DNA of 64,000 nt from Enterobacter sp. kpr-6 (GCF_900116015.1 NZ_FOYH01000002.1:287562-351561), one strand, 5' to 3'; counted from the stretch's first letter, positions 19,230 to 30,453 are shown. Notes: generated by a model not told the origin, from the sequence alone. Numbers and translations: made by a program.

Positions 19230-20961
19230 TTCCGCCATTGTGTTGCGCGGCCTGGTAAAACGCTTCGCCGGGATGGATAAACCCGCCGTGGCGCGGCTGG
19301 ACTGTGAAATTCAGTCCGGCTATGTCACAGGCCTGGTCGGGCCGGACGGTGCGGGCAAAACCACGCTGATGCGAATGCTGGCGGGGCTGATGAAGCCCGA
19401 TGAAGGCGAGGCGCAGGTGCTCGGTTTTGATCCCATCCAGGACGACCGCGCCCTGCACGCGGTGCTCGGCTATATGCCGCAAAAATTCGGCCTGTATGAA
19501 GATCTGACGGTGATGGAAAACCTCAATCTGTATGCCGATTTGCGCTCGGTGACCGGCGAGGTTCGCCAGCAAACCTTCGCCCGGCTGCTGGAATTTACCG
19601 CCCTCGGTCCCTTTACCGGACGGCTGGCGGGCAAGCTCTCCGGCGGCATGAAGCAGAAACTGGGCCTCGCCTGCACGCTGGTGGGCGAGCCGAAAGTGCT
19701 GCTGCTTGATGAGCCCGGCGTTGGCGTCGATCCCATTTCCCGCCGCGAACTCTGGCAGATGGTGCACGAACTGGCAGGTGAAGGGATGCTGATTTTGTGG
19801 AGCACCTCCTATCTGGACGAAGCCGAACAGTGCCGCGAGGTGCTGCTGATGAACGAGGGCGAGCTGCTTTATCAGGGTGAGCCGAAAGCGCTGACCCAAA
19901 CCCTCACCGGACGCAGCTTTCTGCTTAAAAGCCGGCAGGAGAACAACCGCCGCCTGTTGCAGCGCACGCTGAAACTCCCCCAGGTGAGCGACGGGATGAT
20001 TCAGGGCAAATCGGTGCGTCTGATTATCAAAAAAGAGGCCAGCATCGACGATATTCGCGCCGCCTCCGGGATGCCGGAACTTGAGATCGCGGAAACCGCC
20101 CCGCGCTTTGAAGATGCGTTTATCGATCTGCTCGGCGGCGCGGGCGCGTCGGAATCACCGCTTGGGGCTATTCTGCACACCGTCAGCGGCAGCAGTGATG
20201 AAACCGTGATTGAAGCCCAGGCGTTAACCAAAAAATTCGGTGATTTCGCCGCCACCGACGACGTCAATTTCAGCGTGAAGCGCGGGGAAATTTTCGGCCT
20301 GCTGGGGCCCAACGGCGCGGGCAAGTCCACCACCTTTAAAATGATGTGCGGCCTGCTGGTACCGACCTCCGGCAAAGCGCTGGTGCTCGACATGGATCTG
20401 AAAGTTAGTTCCGGCAAAGCGCGGCAGCGGCTGGGCTATATGGCGCAAAAATTCTCGCTGTACGGCAATTTGACCGTCGAGCAAAACCTGCGCTTTTTCT
20501 CCGGCGTCTATGGCCTGCGCGGGCGGGCGCAAAATGAAAAAATCAGCCGCATGAGTGAGGCGTTCGGCCTGAAAAGCATCAGTTCGCACGCCACGGATTC
20601 GCTGCCGCTCGGCTTTAAACAGCGTCTCGCGCTGGCCTGCTCACTGATGCACGAGCCGGACATTCTGTTTCTTGATGAGCCGACCTCCGGCGTCGATCCC
20701 CTCACCCGCCGCGAGTTCTGGCTGCACATCAACAGCATGGTGGAAAAAGGCGTAACGGTGATGGTGACCACGCACTTTATGGACGAGGCGGAATATTGCG
20801 ACCGGATCGGGCTGGTGTATCGCGGCAAGCTGATTGCCAGCGGCACGCCGGACGCGCTCAAAGAGCAGGCCGCCGATGAAGCGTGCGCCGACCCGACCAT
20901 GGAGCAGGCGTTTATCCGGCTTATCAACGACTGGGATAAGGAGCACACCGATGGCAAATAA
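19222..20961 (+). CDS. ybhF: YbhF, tandem ABC transporter ATPase
   Basis: The 579-residue protein has two fused nucleotide-binding domains. The first has Walker [10 protein letters not shown], signature LSGGMKQK and Walker B LLLLDEPG. The second has GPNGAGKST, a diverged signature [10 protein letters not shown] and LFLDEPTSG. It energises the YbhS-YbhR permease pair for drug export; E. coli YbhFSR is also described as a Na+/H+ exporter. The ATG at 19222 gives the E. coli start and overlaps ybhG by 8 bp; it overlaps ybhS at its own 3' end. Confidence 0.95.
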   Translation: MSDSAIVLRGLVKRFAGMDKPAVARLDCEIQSGYVTGLVGPDGAGKTTLMRMLAGLMKPDEGEAQVLGFDPIQDDRALHAVLGYMPQKFGLYEDLTVMENLNLYADLRSVTGEVRQQTFARLLEFTALGPFTGRLAGKLSGGMKQKLGLACTLVGEPKVLLLDEPGVGVDPISRRELWQMVHELAGEGMLILWSTSYLDEAEQCREVLLMNEGELLYQGEPKALTQTLTGRSFLLKSRQENNRRLLQRTLKLPQVSDGMIQGKSVRLIIKKEASIDDIRAASGMPELEIAETAPRFEDAFIDLLGGAGASESPLGAILHTVSGSSDETVIEAQALTKKFGDFAATDDVNFSVKRGEIFGLLGPNGAGKSTTFKMMCGLLVPTSGKALVLDMDLKVSSGKARQRLGYMAQKFSLYGNLTVEQNLRFFSGVYGLRGRAQNEKISRMSEAFGLKSISSHATDSLPLGFKQRLALACSLMHEPDILFLDEPTSGVDPLTRREFWLHINSMVEKGVTVMVTTHFMDEAEYCDRIGLVYRGKLIASGTPDALKEQAADEACADPTMEQAFIRLINDWDKEHTDGK

Positions 20962-22084
20962 ACGTCTGAGCGGGCGGCGGGTGCGCGCCCTGTGCGTAAA
21001 AGAGACGCGCCAGATTGTGCGCGATCCCAGTAGCTGGCTGATTGCTTTTGTGATCCCCCTGCTGCTGCTGTTTATCTTTGGCTACGGCATCAATCTTGAT
21101 TCCAGCAAACTGCGGGTCGGCGTACTGGTGGAGCAGCGCAGCGAAGAAGCGCTCGATTTCACCCACGCGCTGACCGGTTCGCCTTATATCGACGCCACGA
21201 TCAGCGACAGCCGCCCGCAGCTTGTCGAAATGATGCAGGCCGGACGCATTCGCGGGCTGATTGTCATCCCGCCTGATTTTGCCCAGAAGATGACCCGTAC
21301 CGGCGACGATGCGCCGATCCAGGTGATCACCGACGGCAGCGAACCGAACACCGCCAACTTTGTGCAGGGCTACGCGCAGGGGATCTGGCAGCTATGGCAG
21401 GCACAGCGCGCCTCCGATCGCGGCGAGACGTTCGAGCCGCTGATCGACGTGCAGATGCGCTACTGGTTTAACCCCGCCGCCGTCAGCCAGCACTTTATTA
21501 TTCCCGGTGCGGTAACCATTGTGATGACTGTGATCGGCGCGATCCTGACGTCGCTGGTGGTGGCGCGCGAGTGGGAACGCGGCACTATGGAGGCGCTGCT
21601 GTCGACCGAAGTGACCCGGGTGGAATTGCTGCTGTGCAAGCTCATCCCCTATTACTTTCTCGGCATGCTGGCGATGCTGCTCTGTATGCTGGTGTCGGTG
21701 TTTGTGCTCGGCGTGCCGTATCGCGGTTCGTTGCTGCTGCTGTTTATTATCACCAGCCTGTTTTTGCTCAGTACGCTGGGGATGGGGCTGCTGATTTCCA
21801 CGCTGACCCGCAATCAGTTTAACGCCGCGCAGGTGGCACTGAACGCCGCGTTTTTACCGTCGGTGATGCTCTCCGGGTTTATTTTTCAGATCGACAGTAT
21901 GCCCGCCGCCATTCGTGCGGTGACCTACATTATTCCGGCGCGTTATTTCGTCGGCACCCTGCAAAGCCTGTTTCTGGCCGGGAATATTCCGGCAGTGCTG
22001 GTGGTGAATACGCTGTTTCTGGTGGCCTCGGCGGTGATGTTTATCGGCCTGACGTGGATGAAAACCAAGCGGCGACTGGATTAA
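20951..22084 (+). CDS. ybhS: YbhS, ABC-2 type permease
   Basis: The 377-residue inner-membrane protein has one N-terminal membrane segment ([17 protein letters not shown]), a large periplasmic domain, and a cluster of five C-terminal membrane segments, the ABC-2 layout. The conserved RE(W/R)E.GT motif ([13 protein letters not shown]) is present. With YbhR it forms the membrane channel driven by YbhF. The ATG at 20951 overlaps the end of ybhF and gives the K-12 length; upstream in-frame starts lie deep in ybhF. Confidence 0.95.
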   Translation: MANKRLSGRRVRALCVKETRQIVRDPSSWLIAFVIPLLLLFIFGYGINLDSSKLRVGVLVEQRSEEALDFTHALTGSPYIDATISDSRPQLVEMMQAGRIRGLIVIPPDFAQKMTRTGDDAPIQVITDGSEPNTANFVQGYAQGIWQLWQAQRASDRGETFEPLIDVQMRYWFNPAAVSQHFIIPGAVTIVMTVIGAILTSLVVAREWERGTMEALLSTEVTRVELLLCKLIPYYFLGMLAMLLCMLVSVFVLGVPYRGSLLLLFIITSLFLLSTLGMGLLISTLTRNQFNAAQVALNAAFLPSVMLSGFIFQIDSMPAAIRAVTYIIPARYFVGTLQSLFLAGNIPAVLVVNTLFLVASAVMFIGLTWMKTKRRLD

Positions 22085-22093
22085 GGAGCAACC

Positions 22094-23200
22094 ATGTTGT
22101 ATCGACTCTGGACACTGATTCGTAAAGAGCTGCAATCACTTTTGCGCGAGCCGCAAACACGGGCGATCCTCGTCGTGCCGGTGCTGATTCAGGTGCTGCT
22201 GTTTCCGTTTGCCGCCACCCTTGAGGTCACCAATGCCACCATCGCTATTTATAACGAAGATAACGGCAAGCACGCCATTGAACTGACTCAGCGCTTCGCC
22301 CGCGCCAAAGCCTTTACCCATGTGCTGATGCTCCACAGCCCGCAGGAGATCCAGCCCACTATCGACACGCAAAAAGCGCTGCTGCTGGTGCGCTTCCCGG
22401 CGGACTTTTCGCGCAATCTGGATACTTTTAACCCGGCCCCTATGCAGTTGATCCTCGACGGGCGTAACTCCAACAGCGCGCAAATCGCCGCCAATTACCT
22501 GCAGGAGATCGTCAAGGATTACCAGCTTGAACTGCTCACCGACAAGCCCAAACCCAACAACAGCGAACTGGTGGTGCGCAACTGGTATAACCCGAATCTG
22601 GATTACAAATGGTTTATTGTGCCGTCGCTGATCGCCATGATCACCACCATCGGGGTGATGATTGTTACTTCACTGTCGGTGGCGCGCGAGCGCGAACAAG
22701 GTACGCTCGATCAGCTTTTGGTTTCGCCGCTCGCCACCTGGCAAATTTTTGTCGGTAAAGCGGTGCCCGCGCTGATTGTGGCGACTTTTCAGGCCAGCAT
22801 CGTGCTGGCGGTGGGGATTTTTGCCTACCAGATCCCGTTTGCCGGATCGCTTACGCTGTTTTATTTCACGATGCTGATTTACGGCCTGTCGCTGGTGGGA
22901 TTTGGGCTTTTGATCTCCGCCCTGTGCAATACGCAACAGCAGGCGTTTATCGGCGTGTTTGTGTTTATGATGCCGGCGATCCTGCTCTCCGGTTATGTCT
23001 CGCCGGTGGAGAACATGCCGGTGTGGTTGCAGAACCTGACGTGGGTAAATCCGATCCGGCATTTCACCGACATTACCAAGCAGATTTATTTGAAGGATGC
23101 GAGTCTGGGGATTGTCTGGCACAGCCTGTGGCCGCTACTGGTGATAGCGGCCACCACGGGATCAGCGGCGTATGCGATGTTTCGCCGGAAAATTGCCTGA
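22094..23200 (+). CDS. ybhR: YbhR, ABC-2 type permease
   Basis: The 368-residue partner of YbhS has the same layout: an N-terminal membrane segment, a periplasmic domain, [16 protein letters not shown] before the C-terminal membrane bundle, and a final cytoplasmic FRRK tail. It starts 10 bp behind ybhS after AAGGAG. Its last 39 bp overlap the convergent end of ybhQ. Confidence 0.95.
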   Translation: MLYRLWTLIRKELQSLLREPQTRAILVVPVLIQVLLFPFAATLEVTNATIAIYNEDNGKHAIELTQRFARAKAFTHVLMLHSPQEIQPTIDTQKALLLVRFPADFSRNLDTFNPAPMQLILDGRNSNSAQIAANYLQEIVKDYQLELLTDKPKPNNSELVVRNWYNPNLDYKWFIVPSLIAMITTIGVMIVTSLSVAREREQGTLDQLLVSPLATWQIFVGKAVPALIVATFQASIVLAVGIFAYQIPFAGSLTLFYFTMLIYGLSLVGFGLLISALCNTQQQAFIGVFVFMMPAILLSGYVSPVENMPVWLQNLTWVNPIRHFTDITKQIYLKDASLGIVWHSLWPLLVIAATTGSAAYAMFRRKIA

Positions 23201-23572
23201 GGTTTTGTCTTTCATCAGCAGGGAAATAATGGCGGGTCCGGCGAGGATCACTGCGCCCGCCAGCGCCAGCAGCAGGTTATTGTGCAGCACGCGGGAGAGC
23301 AGCCAGACCGCAATCATTGCCGCACCGAAATACCAGGTGGTGGTCAGCTCTTCCAGCACATCGCCCGTTTCACGAAAGCGCACGTCATGATGACGCTGTA
23401 ACGCCAGCATCAGCAGTACCGTGACGCCATAAAGCACGCATAACCCCAGGCCAACGCGTACCAGCGAGCCGTTCATCCAGCTCATCACCAGCACCGCCAC
23501 GATCAGTAAATGCAGCATTATCTGCCAGCAACTCAGGCCTGTCGCGACACGAATACGTTGTTGCCACTTCAT
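23162..23572 (-). CDS. ybhQ: YbhQ, small inner-membrane protein
   Basis: The 136-residue protein has four predicted membrane segments and matches E. coli YbhQ in length and in its start MKWQQR. An in-frame extension to 23677 has no counterpart in K-12 and would run through the ybhP promoter region, so it is not used. The C-terminal tail is basic (KHRIRR). It is convergent with ybhR and overlaps it by 39 bp. Function unknown. Confidence 0.88.
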   Translation of the reverse strand: MKWQQRIRVATGLSCWQIMLHLLIVAVLVMSWMNGSLVRVGLGLCVLYGVTVLLMLALQRHHDVRFRETGDVLEELTTTWYFGAAMIAVWLLSRVLHNNLLLALAGAVILAGPAIISLLMKDKTSGNFPAKHRIRR

Positions 23573-23703
23573 GACTTGTCTCCGGATAGACGATTGTAGG
23601 TATTGAGAGTACCGGACTTTACGGAAAAATCCGTAACCCCGCATCTTTTTGTGACAAGGACTACACTTTATTTTCATCAGGATAGTGATGCGGGAAGGAA
23701 AAA

Positions 23704-24465
23704 ATGACGCAAAAAACCCGGCAATTCTCGTTAAAAGTGCTCACCATTAACACACACAAGGGCTTCACAGCGTTTAATAAACGCTTCATTTTACCGGAAC
23801 TTCGCGACGCGGTGCGTACCGTGGGCGCGGATATTGTCTGTTTGCAGGAAGTGCTCGGCGCACACGAAGTGCACCCGCTGCATGTGGAAAACTGGCCCGA
23901 CACGACACATTACGAATTCCTGGCTGATACCATGTGGAGCGATTTTGCCTACGGGCGCAACGCGGTCTACCCGGAAGGGCACCACGGAAATGCCGTGCTC
24001 TCCCGGTATCCCATTGAACATTATGAAAACCGCGATGTGTCGGTTGAAGGCAGTGAAAACCGTGGCCTGCTCTACTGCCGCATTGCGCCGCCCGACCTGG
24101 ATCATCCGATCCATGTCATCTGCGTGCATCTGGGGCTGCGCGAGGCGCACCGGCAGGCACAGCTCGACATGCTGGCACAGTGGGTGAATGCCCTCCCGGA
24201 AGGCGAACCGGTGCTGGTGGCGGGCGATTTTAATGACTGGCGGCAAAAGGCGAATCATCCGCTGAAAACCAAAGCGGGCCTCGATGAGATTTTTACCCGT
24301 GCGCATGGCCGTCCGGCGCGCACCTTCCCGGTCAGCATGCCGGTGCTGCGCCTCGACCGTATCTATGTCAAGAATGCCAGTGCCAGCGCGCCCACGGCGC
24401 TGCCGCTGCGTAACTGGCGTCATTTGTCCGATCATGCGCCACTCAGTGCGGAGATCCACTTATGA
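23704..24465 (+). CDS. ybhP: YbhP, endonuclease/exonuclease/phosphatase-family protein
   Basis: The 253-residue protein has the EEP fold: N-terminal [14 protein letters not shown] with the metal-binding Glu, central [17 protein letters not shown] and C-terminal LSDHAPL with catalytic His. It overlaps clsB by 4 bp (ATGA) and is in one operon with clsB and ybhN. The substrate is not established; the operon context suggests a link to phospholipid metabolism. Confidence 0.93.
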   Translation: MTQKTRQFSLKVLTINTHKGFTAFNKRFILPELRDAVRTVGADIVCLQEVLGAHEVHPLHVENWPDTTHYEFLADTMWSDFAYGRNAVYPEGHHGNAVLSRYPIEHYENRDVSVEGSENRGLLYCRIAPPDLDHPIHVICVHLGLREAHRQAQLDMLAQWVNALPEGEPVLVAGDFNDWRQKANHPLKTKAGLDEIFTRAHGRPARTFPVSMPVLRLDRIYVKNASASAPTALPLRNWRHLSDHAPLSAEIHL

Positions 24466-25709
24466 AATGTAGCTGGCGAGAAGGAAACCGAATCCAGCTT
24501 CTGGAGAACGGCGACGAATATTACCCGGCGGTCTTTGAGGCCATTGAAAACGCACAGCGCAAGGTCATTCTTGAGACATTTATCTGGTTTGAAGACGAGG
24601 TGGGCTGCAAGCTGCATGGGGTGATCCTGCGCGCAGCCCAGCGCGGCGTGGATATTGAAGTGTTGCTCGACGGCTACGGTTCGCCGGATTTAAGCGATGA
24701 ATTTGTCCACGAACTGACTTCCGCAGGCGTGGTGTTCCGCTATTACGATCCGCGTCCGCTGCTGCTCGGGATGCGCACTAACGTGTTCCGCCGGATGCAC
24801 CGCAAAATCGTGGTGATCGACAATACCGTGGCGTTTGTCGGCGGCATTAACTATTCCGCCGAGCATATGTCGGACTACGGCCCGGAGGCCAAACAGGATT
24901 ACGCCGTGCGCGTTGAAGGCCCGGTGGTGGAAGACATTTTGCAGTTTGAGCTGGAAAACCTGCCGCAGAACGCGCAGACCCGCCGCTGGTGGCGTCAGCG
25001 CCGCCGTCATCAGGCGGAGGAAAACCGCAAGCCGGGCGAGGCGCAGGCGCTGTTTGTCTGGCGCGATAACGACGATCACCGCGACGACATTGAGCGTCAT
25101 TATCTGAAGATGCTGGCGAACGCCAAACGTGAAGTGATCATCGCCAACGCCTATTTCTTCCCCGGTTACCGCCTGCTGCATGCGATGCGCAATGCCGCGC
25201 GGCGCGGGGTGCGGGTCAAACTGATTGTGCAGGGTGAGCCGGACATGCCGATTGTGAAAGTCGGGGCCGAACTGCTCTACAACTATCTGCTGAAAGGCGG
25301 CGTGCAGGTGTATGAATATCGCCGCCGTCCACTGCACGGCAAAGTGGCGCTGATGGACGATCACTGGGCGACCGTCGGTTCCAGTAACCTCGATCCGCTC
25401 AGTCTGTCGCTGAATCTGGAAGCTAACCTGATCATCCATGACCGCACCTTTAACCAGACGCTGCGGGAGAATTTGCAGGGAATTATTGCCCAGGACTGTA
25501 AACGGGTGGATGAAACCATGGCCCCGAAACGCACCTGGTGGAATCTGGCGAAAAGCGTGGTGGTGTTCCACTTCCTGCGTAAATTCCCGGCGCTGGTGGG
25601 CTGGCTGCCTGCTCATACGCCGCGACTGGCACAGGTCGAACCCCCGGTACAGCCGGAGATTGAAACCCAGGATCGGGTTGATCCGCAAAACTCAGGGGCA
25701 AAATTCTGA
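24462..25709 (+). CDS. clsB: ClsB (YbhO), cardiolipin synthase
   Basis: The 415-residue phospholipase D-family enzyme has two HKD motifs, HRKIVVID (His113) and HGKVALMD (His292), each followed by a GGIN/GSSN element. ClsB makes cardiolipin from two phosphatidylglycerols and can make phosphatidylglycerol from phosphatidylethanolamine. It lacks the N-terminal membrane segments of ClsA. It overlaps ybhP and ybhN (TGATG), so translation is coupled. Confidence 0.96.
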   Translation: MKCSWREGNRIQLLENGDEYYPAVFEAIENAQRKVILETFIWFEDEVGCKLHGVILRAAQRGVDIEVLLDGYGSPDLSDEFVHELTSAGVVFRYYDPRPLLLGMRTNVFRRMHRKIVVIDNTVAFVGGINYSAEHMSDYGPEAKQDYAVRVEGPVVEDILQFELENLPQNAQTRRWWRQRRRHQAEENRKPGEAQALFVWRDNDDHRDDIERHYLKMLANAKREVIIANAYFFPGYRLLHAMRNAARRGVRVKLIVQGEPDMPIVKVGAELLYNYLLKGGVQVYEYRRRPLHGKVALMDDHWATVGSSNLDPLSLSLNLEANLIIHDRTFNQTLRENLQGIIAQDCKRVDETMAPKRTWWNLAKSVVVFHFLRKFPALVGWLPAHTPRLAQVEPPVQPEIETQDRVDPQNSGAKF

Positions 25710-26671
25710 TGTCAAAATCTCATCCGCGCTGGCGGCTTGCTAAAAAAATTCTCACCTGGGTGTTTTTCATCGCCATGGCGGTACTGCTGGTAGTCTACGC
25801 CCGCACCGTCAACTGGGAAGATGTCTGGAAGGTGATCCGCAACTACAACCGCACGCCGCTGCTGATTGCGCTGGCGCTGGTGGTGGTGAGTTATCTGCTG
25901 TATGGCTGTTACGATCTGCTGGCCCGCGCTTACTGCGGGCACAAGCTGGCGGCGCGACAGGTCATGCTGGTGTCGTTTGTCTGTTACGCCTTTAACCTGA
26001 CGCTCAGTACCTGGGTCGGCGGGATCGGGATGCGCTATCGCCTTTACTCCCGCCTCGGTCTGCCGGGCAGCACCATCACGCGCATTTTCTCACTGAGCAT
26101 TACCACCAACTGGCTGGGCTATATCTTGCTTGGCGGGATTATTTTCACCTTCGGCGTGGTGCAACTGCCGTCACACTGGTATATCGACGAAGGCACCCTG
26201 CGCATCGTCGGCGTGGTACTGCTGGTGATCATCGCCGCCTATATGTGGTTTTGCGCCTTCGCCAAACGCCGTCATATGACGGTGAAAGGGCAAAAGCTGG
26301 TGCTGCCGTCGTGGAAGTTTGCGCTGGCGCAGATGGCGATTTCCAGCGCCAACTGGATGGCGATGGGCGCGATTATCTGGCTGCTACTGGGACAGGAAGT
26401 AAATTACTTCTTCGTGCTCGGTGTGCTGCTGGTGAGTAGTATCGCGGGGGTGATCGTGCATATCCCGGCGGGGATCGGCGTGCTGGAAGCGGTGTTTATC
26501 GCCCTGCTGGCAGGTGAGCATACCACTCAGGGTGCGATTATCGCGGCGCTGCTGGCGTACAGGATGCTGTATTACTTCCTGCCGCTGCTGCTGGCGCTGA
26601 TTTGCTATCTGTTGCTTGAGGGTCGTGCGAAGAAGTTAAGAGCAAAGAACGAGAAGGCGATGGCGAAGTAG
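25709..26671 (+). CDS. ybhN: YbhN, inner-membrane UPF0104 protein
   Basis: The 320-residue protein has about eight membrane segments and belongs to the lysylphosphatidylglycerol-synthase transmembrane (MprF flippase-like) superfamily. GGIGMRYRLYSRLGLP and HIPAGIGVLEAVF are conserved elements. Its ATG overlaps the clsB stop by one base. The context suggests a role in phospholipid handling, which is inference. Confidence 0.93.
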   Translation: MSKSHPRWRLAKKILTWVFFIAMAVLLVVYARTVNWEDVWKVIRNYNRTPLLIALALVVVSYLLYGCYDLLARAYCGHKLAARQVMLVSFVCYAFNLTLSTWVGGIGMRYRLYSRLGLPGSTITRIFSLSITTNWLGYILLGGIIFTFGVVQLPSHWYIDEGTLRIVGVVLLVIIAAYMWFCAFAKRRHMTVKGQKLVLPSWKFALAQMAISSANWMAMGAIIWLLLGQEVNYFFVLGVLLVSSIAGVIVHIPAGIGVLEAVFIALLAGEHTTQGAIIAALLAYRMLYYFLPLLLALICYLLLEGRAKKLRAKNEKAMAK

Positions 26672-26676
26672 GTACA

Positions 26677-26807
26677 CCCTCACCCTAACCCTCTCCCTTA
26701 GGGAGAGGGAACAGATCGAGCGCGGATTTGCCTTTCACCCTCTCCCTCAGATCGAGCGCGGACTCGCTTTTCACCCTCTCCCTCAGGGAGAGGGTTAGGG
26801 TGAGGGT
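26677..26807. repeat. Intergenic palindromic repeat cluster 4
   Basis: Outer arms CCCTCACCCTAACCCTCTCC and its mirror GGGTTAGGGTGAGGG enclose a repeated segment CAGATCGAGCGCGGA-TT-CACCCTCTCCCTCAG present twice in tandem. It lies between the convergent genes ybhN and ybhL. Confidence 0.9.
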
Positions 26808-26818
26808 AAATAACTACC

Positions 26819-27523
26819 TCAACGGCGGCTGCCGAAAATCCGCAGCAGCATCAGGAACAGGTTGATAAAGTCCAGATACAGCGTCAGCGCGCCGAGGATG
26901 GCGTATTTACGCAGGTTGCCGCTGTCGCGTACGTCAATCTGCTCACCGATGTTTTTCAGCTTCTGCGTGTCATAGGCTGTAAGGCCGACAAACACAATCA
27001 CCCCGATATAGGTCACGGCCCACATCAGCGCTTCGCTTTGCAGCCAGAAGTTGACCAGCGACGCCAGAACAATACCAATCAGCCCCATAAACAGCATATT
27101 GCCGAAGCCGCTCAGATCGCGTTTGGTGGTGTAACCGTACAGGCTCATCGCGCCAAACATGCCGCCGGTAACGACAAACGTGCTGGCGATAGACGAGTAG
27201 GTGTAGACCACAAAAATACTGGCGAGCGTAAGCCCGGTCAGCGCTGAATAGAGCATAAACAGCGTGGTCGCCATGCCCGCGCTCAGGCGCTGTACCATGC
27301 CGGAGAGCACGAACACCAGCGCCAGTTGCGCGATGATAAGCCCGAAGAAGGTGATTTTGCTGGAGAAGACGAACATCATGACCGCCGGGGTATTCGCCGC
27401 GTACCAGGCGATAAACGCCGTCAGCAATAACCCGCAGGTCATCCAGCCATACACCTGCGCCATGTAGGTTTGCAGCCCGCTGCGCGCCTGAACAATTGAA
27501 TCGGATCGTGGGAATCGGTCCAT
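26819..27523 (-). CDS. ybhL: YbhL, Bax-inhibitor-1 (BI-1) family membrane protein
   Basis: The 234-residue protein has seven predicted membrane segments and the BI-1/YccA family signature, including the late acidic pair (YDTQKLK and ALTLYLDFINLFL). Bacterial BI-1 proteins are pH-sensitive calcium leak channels; the function of YbhL itself is not known. It lies 58 bp behind moaE on the same strand. Confidence 0.94.
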   Translation of the reverse strand: MDRFPRSDSIVQARSGLQTYMAQVYGWMTCGLLLTAFIAWYAANTPAVMMFVFSSKITFFGLIIAQLALVFVLSGMVQRLSAGMATTLFMLYSALTGLTLASIFVVYTYSSIASTFVVTGGMFGAMSLYGYTTKRDLSGFGNMLFMGLIGIVLASLVNFWLQSEALMWAVTYIGVIVFVGLTAYDTQKLKNIGEQIDVRDSGNLRKYAILGALTLYLDFINLFLMLLRIFGSRR

Positions 27524-27581
27524 GATTAACTCCTGATTAAGTGAACACAGTTAAAAGGTTAACACATCCACAGCAAACAGC

Positions 27582-28034
27582 TTACCAGCGCTTTGCCGCC
27601 TGCTGGTCGCTGTCCCGTGCTTCCACCCAACGCTCGCCGTCCGGCGTGGCTTCACGCTTCCAGAACGGCGCGCGGGTTTTCAGATAATCCATAATAAACT
27701 GCCCGGCTTCAAACGCACTGCTGCGATGGGCGCTGGTGACGCCAACGAACACGATCTCATCGCCAGGCCAGAGTTCACCCGTGCGGTGGATCACCGTCAC
27801 ACGTCCGAGCGGCCAGCGGGCACGGGCATCCACCACGATATCCGCCAGCGATTTTTCGGTCATCCCCGGATAGTGTTCCAGCGTCAGCGCTTTCACGCTG
27901 TCGCCTAAATTATGATTACGGACTTTTCCGGTGAAGGTCACCACCGCGCCGTCTTCGTCGCGCTCTGCCAGCCAGGGGTATTCGTCGCCAACGGAGAATG
28001 GCGCGGGGCCGACGCAGATTTTCGTTTCACTCAT
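27582..28034 (-). CDS. moaE: MoaE, molybdopterin synthase catalytic subunit
   Basis: The 150-residue large subunit of molybdopterin synthase transfers sulfur from the MoaD thiocarboxylate to precursor Z (cPMP). HRTGEL, AHRSSAF and the C-terminal KTRAPFWKRE with the active-site Lys are visible. It is the last moa gene and starts one base behind moaD. Confidence 0.97.
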   Translation of the reverse strand: MSETKICVGPAPFSVGDEYPWLAERDEDGAVVTFTGKVRNHNLGDSVKALTLEHYPGMTEKSLADIVVDARARWPLGRVTVIHRTGELWPGDEIVFVGVTSAHRSSAFEAGQFIMDYLKTRAPFWKREATPDGERWVEARDSDQQAAKRW

Positions 28035-28035
28035 T

Positions 28036-28281
28036 TCAGCCTCCGGTCACCGGCGGGAAAAAGGCCACTTCGTCACCGTCGTTGAGGGCGGTGTCAAAAG
28101 GCACCAGCGTCTGATTGACCGCTGCCAGCAGTTTGCCGTCTTCCAGCGCCAGCGCCCAGCGCTCGCCCCGCGCAGCCAGCGCCTGGCGCAGTGCCGCGAC
28201 CGTGGCAAAATCATCGTCAAGCGTCAGGCTGTCGCAGTTCACCAGCTCGCGTACCTGAGCAAAAAACAGCACCTTAATCAT
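28036..28281 (-). CDS. moaD: MoaD, molybdopterin synthase sulfur carrier
   Basis: The 81-residue ubiquitin-fold protein ends in the obligatory Gly-Gly (FFPPVTGG) that becomes the thiocarboxylate. The ATG at 28281 (MIKVLFFAQ) overlaps moaC by 8 bp and gives the family length; an in-frame start at 28344 lies inside moaC. Confidence 0.97.
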   Translation of the reverse strand: MIKVLFFAQVRELVNCDSLTLDDDFATVAALRQALAARGERWALALEDGKLLAAVNQTLVPFDTALNDGDEVAFFPPVTGG

Positions 28282-28759
28282 CGCTATCCACCCTGAAATC
28301 GCCGGATTTGCCGCCGCTTTTCGCCAGCAGGCGAACCGGGCCAATTATCATGTCTTTTTGTACCGCTTTGCACATGTCATAGATGGTCAGCGCCGCCACG
28401 GACGCCGCCGTCAGCGCTTCCATCTCCACCCCGGTTTTACCGGTTAAGCGACAGACAGACTCAATGCGCACGCGGTGTGCTTCAGGCTCGGCCTGCAGGT
28501 GCACTTCGACTTTGCTCAGCATCAGCGGGTGGCACAGCGGGATCAAATCCCAGGTCCGTTTGGCCGCCTGAATACCGGCGATGCGCGCGGTGGCGAAGAC
28601 GTCGCCTTTATGGTGGCTGCCGTCGATGATCATTTGCAGGGTTTCCGGGCGCATGGTGACGAAGGCTTCAGCGCGGGCTTCGCGCACGGTTTCGGCTTTG
28701 GCGGAGACGTCCACCATATGCGCTTCGCCCGCGGCGTTAATGTGGGTCAACTGGGACAT
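28274..28759 (-). CDS. moaC: MoaC, cyclic pyranopterin monophosphate synthase
   Basis: The 161-residue enzyme converts the MoaA product into cPMP in the first step of molybdenum cofactor synthesis. LIPLCHPL, the active-site Lys near [10 protein letters not shown], and [10 protein letters not shown] are conserved. It sits between moaB and moaD in the operon with a 3-bp gap and an 8-bp overlap. Confidence 0.97.
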   Translation of the reverse strand: MSQLTHINAAGEAHMVDVSAKAETVREARAEAFVTMRPETLQMIIDGSHHKGDVFATARIAGIQAAKRTWDLIPLCHPLMLSKVEVHLQAEPEAHRVRIESVCRLTGKTGVEMEALTAASVAALTIYDMCKAVQKDMIIGPVRLLAKSGGKSGDFRVDSDD

Positions 28760-28762
28760 AAC

Positions 28763-29275
28763 TTATTTCTTTAAATGAGGGTGAAAATTACACGGGCGGG
28801 TGCGCGCGTCGAGCTGCGGGGCAATAATGTTTTCCCACGCGGTGCGGCAGGCTTTGGTCGAGCCGGGCATGGCGAAAATCAGGGTATTGTTGGCGATGCC
28901 CGCCACCGCGCGGGACTGCAACGTGGCGGTGCCGATCTCTTCAAATGAGAGCATCCGGAACACTTCGCCAAACCCTTCCACTTCACGGTCAAACAGCGGC
29001 AGCAGCGCTTCGGGAGCCTGATCGCCCTCGGTCAGCCCGGTACCGCCGGTGATCAGCACCACCTGCACGTCATCGCTGGCGATCCACGCCGACACCTGCG
29101 CGCGAATGGCGTAGCGGTTCTCTTTGACGATCGCTTTATCAATGATTTGATGGCCGGCGTCATGGGCGGCCTCGCGCAGATAATGCCCGGAGGTGTCGTC
29201 TTCTTCGGTGCGGCGGCTGGTGACGGTCAAAATGGCGATGCGCGTCGGGATAAAATCGCTGTTTACCTGGCTCAT
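28763..29275 (-). CDS. moaB: MoaB, molybdopterin adenylyltransferase-like protein
   Basis: The 170-residue MogA/MoeA-fold protein contains the GGTGLTEGDQAPEA nucleotide-binding loop and the FAMPGSTKACRTAWENI region. E. coli MoaB is not essential for cofactor synthesis under standard conditions. AAGGAG precedes the ATG at 29275; a longer in-frame start at 29467 would overlap moaA and is not used. Confidence 0.96.
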   Translation of the reverse strand: MSQVNSDFIPTRIAILTVTSRRTEEDDTSGHYLREAAHDAGHQIIDKAIVKENRYAIRAQVSAWIASDDVQVVLITGGTGLTEGDQAPEALLPLFDREVEGFGEVFRMLSFEEIGTATLQSRAVAGIANNTLIFAMPGSTKACRTAWENIIAPQLDARTRPCNFHPHLKK

Positions 29276-29295
29276 GAGAAATCTCCTTATTCGGA

Positions 29296-30285
29296 TTAAC
29301 CGCCGATGTACGACAGGTTTTGCGTGATACCGGTGTGGCCCTGATGCAAAAAGTGGGTCTGCTTTTTGTGGGTCAGCGCTTCCATCAGCCGCGCTTCCAG
29401 TTCGCTCTGCTGGGCGTCGTCCGCCAGCAAATCGCGCAGATCGACTCCGCCATCGCCAAACAGACACAGATGCAGTTTGCCGACCGACGACACGCGCAGG
29501 CGGTTACAGGTGGCGCAGAAATCTTTTTCATACGGCATGATGAGGCCGATTTCACCCGCGTAATCGGGGTGGCAGAAAACCTGGGCCGGGCCGTCGCTGC
29601 GGTGACGTATTTTTGAGATCCAGCCCCGACGCAGCAGTTCATCACGCAGCACCATCCCGGACAGGTGATGTTTGCGGAACAGGTCGCTGCCCTCGCCCGT
29701 CTCCATCAGCTCAATAAAGCGTAGCTGGATCGGACGCGGCTGGATCCACGCGAGGAAGGTATCGAGCTGGTTATGATTAACGTCGCGCATCAGCACGGTG
29801 TTGACTTTGACTTTTTCAAAGCCCGCCGCAAACGCCGCATCGATGCCGTCCATCACCTGGCGGAATTTATCCTGCCCGGTAATGGCGTGAAACTGGCGGG
29901 CGTCGAGGCTGTCGACGCTGACGTTGATGGCGGTCAGCCCGGCGTCGCGCCAGCGTTCCACATCGCGCGCCAGCCGGTAGCCATTGGTGGTGACGGCGAT
30001 CTGGCGGATGGCAGGATTTTCGCGCACGCTCGCGATGATCTCAGTGAAATCGCGGCGCAACGAGGGTTCGCCCCCGGTCAGACGCACTTTTTCGGTGCCC
30101 ATTGCGGCAAAGGCGCGGGTGACGCGACGAATTTCATCGACGCCTAGAAAACTTTTGTTGGTGACGCCGCCCGGCTTGTAGCCATCGGGCAGGCAGTAGG
30201 TGCAACGGAAATTGCACACATCGGTAATCGACAGACGCAAGTAGTAAAACTTACGCGCGAATGCATCGGTAAGTTGTGAGGCCAT
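29296..30285 (-). CDS. moaA: MoaA, GTP 3',8-cyclase (radical SAM)
   Basis: The 329-residue radical SAM enzyme has the N-terminal CxxxCxxC cluster (CNFRCTYC, about residues 24-31) and the second C-terminal 4Fe-4S cluster ([11 protein letters not shown] and CLFG). It ends in the functional GG (NLSYIGG). It starts after AAAGGTG at the ATG shared with E. coli. A Moco riboswitch covers its leader and a ModE site lies further upstream. Confidence 0.97.
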   Translation of the reverse strand: MASQLTDAFARKFYYLRLSITDVCNFRCTYCLPDGYKPGGVTNKSFLGVDEIRRVTRAFAAMGTEKVRLTGGEPSLRRDFTEIIASVRENPAIRQIAVTTNGYRLARDVERWRDAGLTAINVSVDSLDARQFHAITGQDKFRQVMDGIDAAFAAGFEKVKVNTVLMRDVNHNQLDTFLAWIQPRPIQLRFIELMETGEGSDLFRKHHLSGMVLRDELLRRGWISKIRHRSDGPAQVFCHPDYAGEIGLIMPYEKDFCATCNRLRVSSVGKLHLCLFGDGGVDLRDLLADDAQQSELEARLMEALTHKKQTHFLHQGHTGITQNLSYIGG

Positions 30286-30298
30286 GTACACCTTTCCA

Positions 30299-30394
30299 AA
30301 TACGGGAGGTGCAGTCATTTCTTCCTGCACCCTGGTGGCGGTTTGCCACGGCCAAAGCACCATATCATCAGACTTAGGGGCAGAGGCTAGAGTG
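30299..30394 (-). promoter_or_regulatory. Moco riboswitch (RF01055-type) in the moaA leader
   Basis: The minus strand holds the conserved core GGTGCTTTGGCCGTGGCAAA, the CCACCAGGGTG and GCAGGAAGAAATGA elements, and GCACCTCCCGTATTTGGAAA running into the moaA Shine-Dalgarno sequence. As recalled, this nearly matches the E. coli moaA leader, which senses molybdenum cofactor and represses moa translation. Confidence 0.93.
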
Positions 30395-30453
30395 TGTTTA
30401 AAGCGAGTCCACGCGATAGTAGCGCGATAAAGTCAGTTTCGCCAGGCTTGGAT

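Noticed and set aside
24690..25688. Open frame of 332 codons opposite clsB
   Set aside because: Antisense shadow of a gene with both HKD motifs; high His/Arg/Gln content is typical of reverse-strand frames in GC-rich genes.
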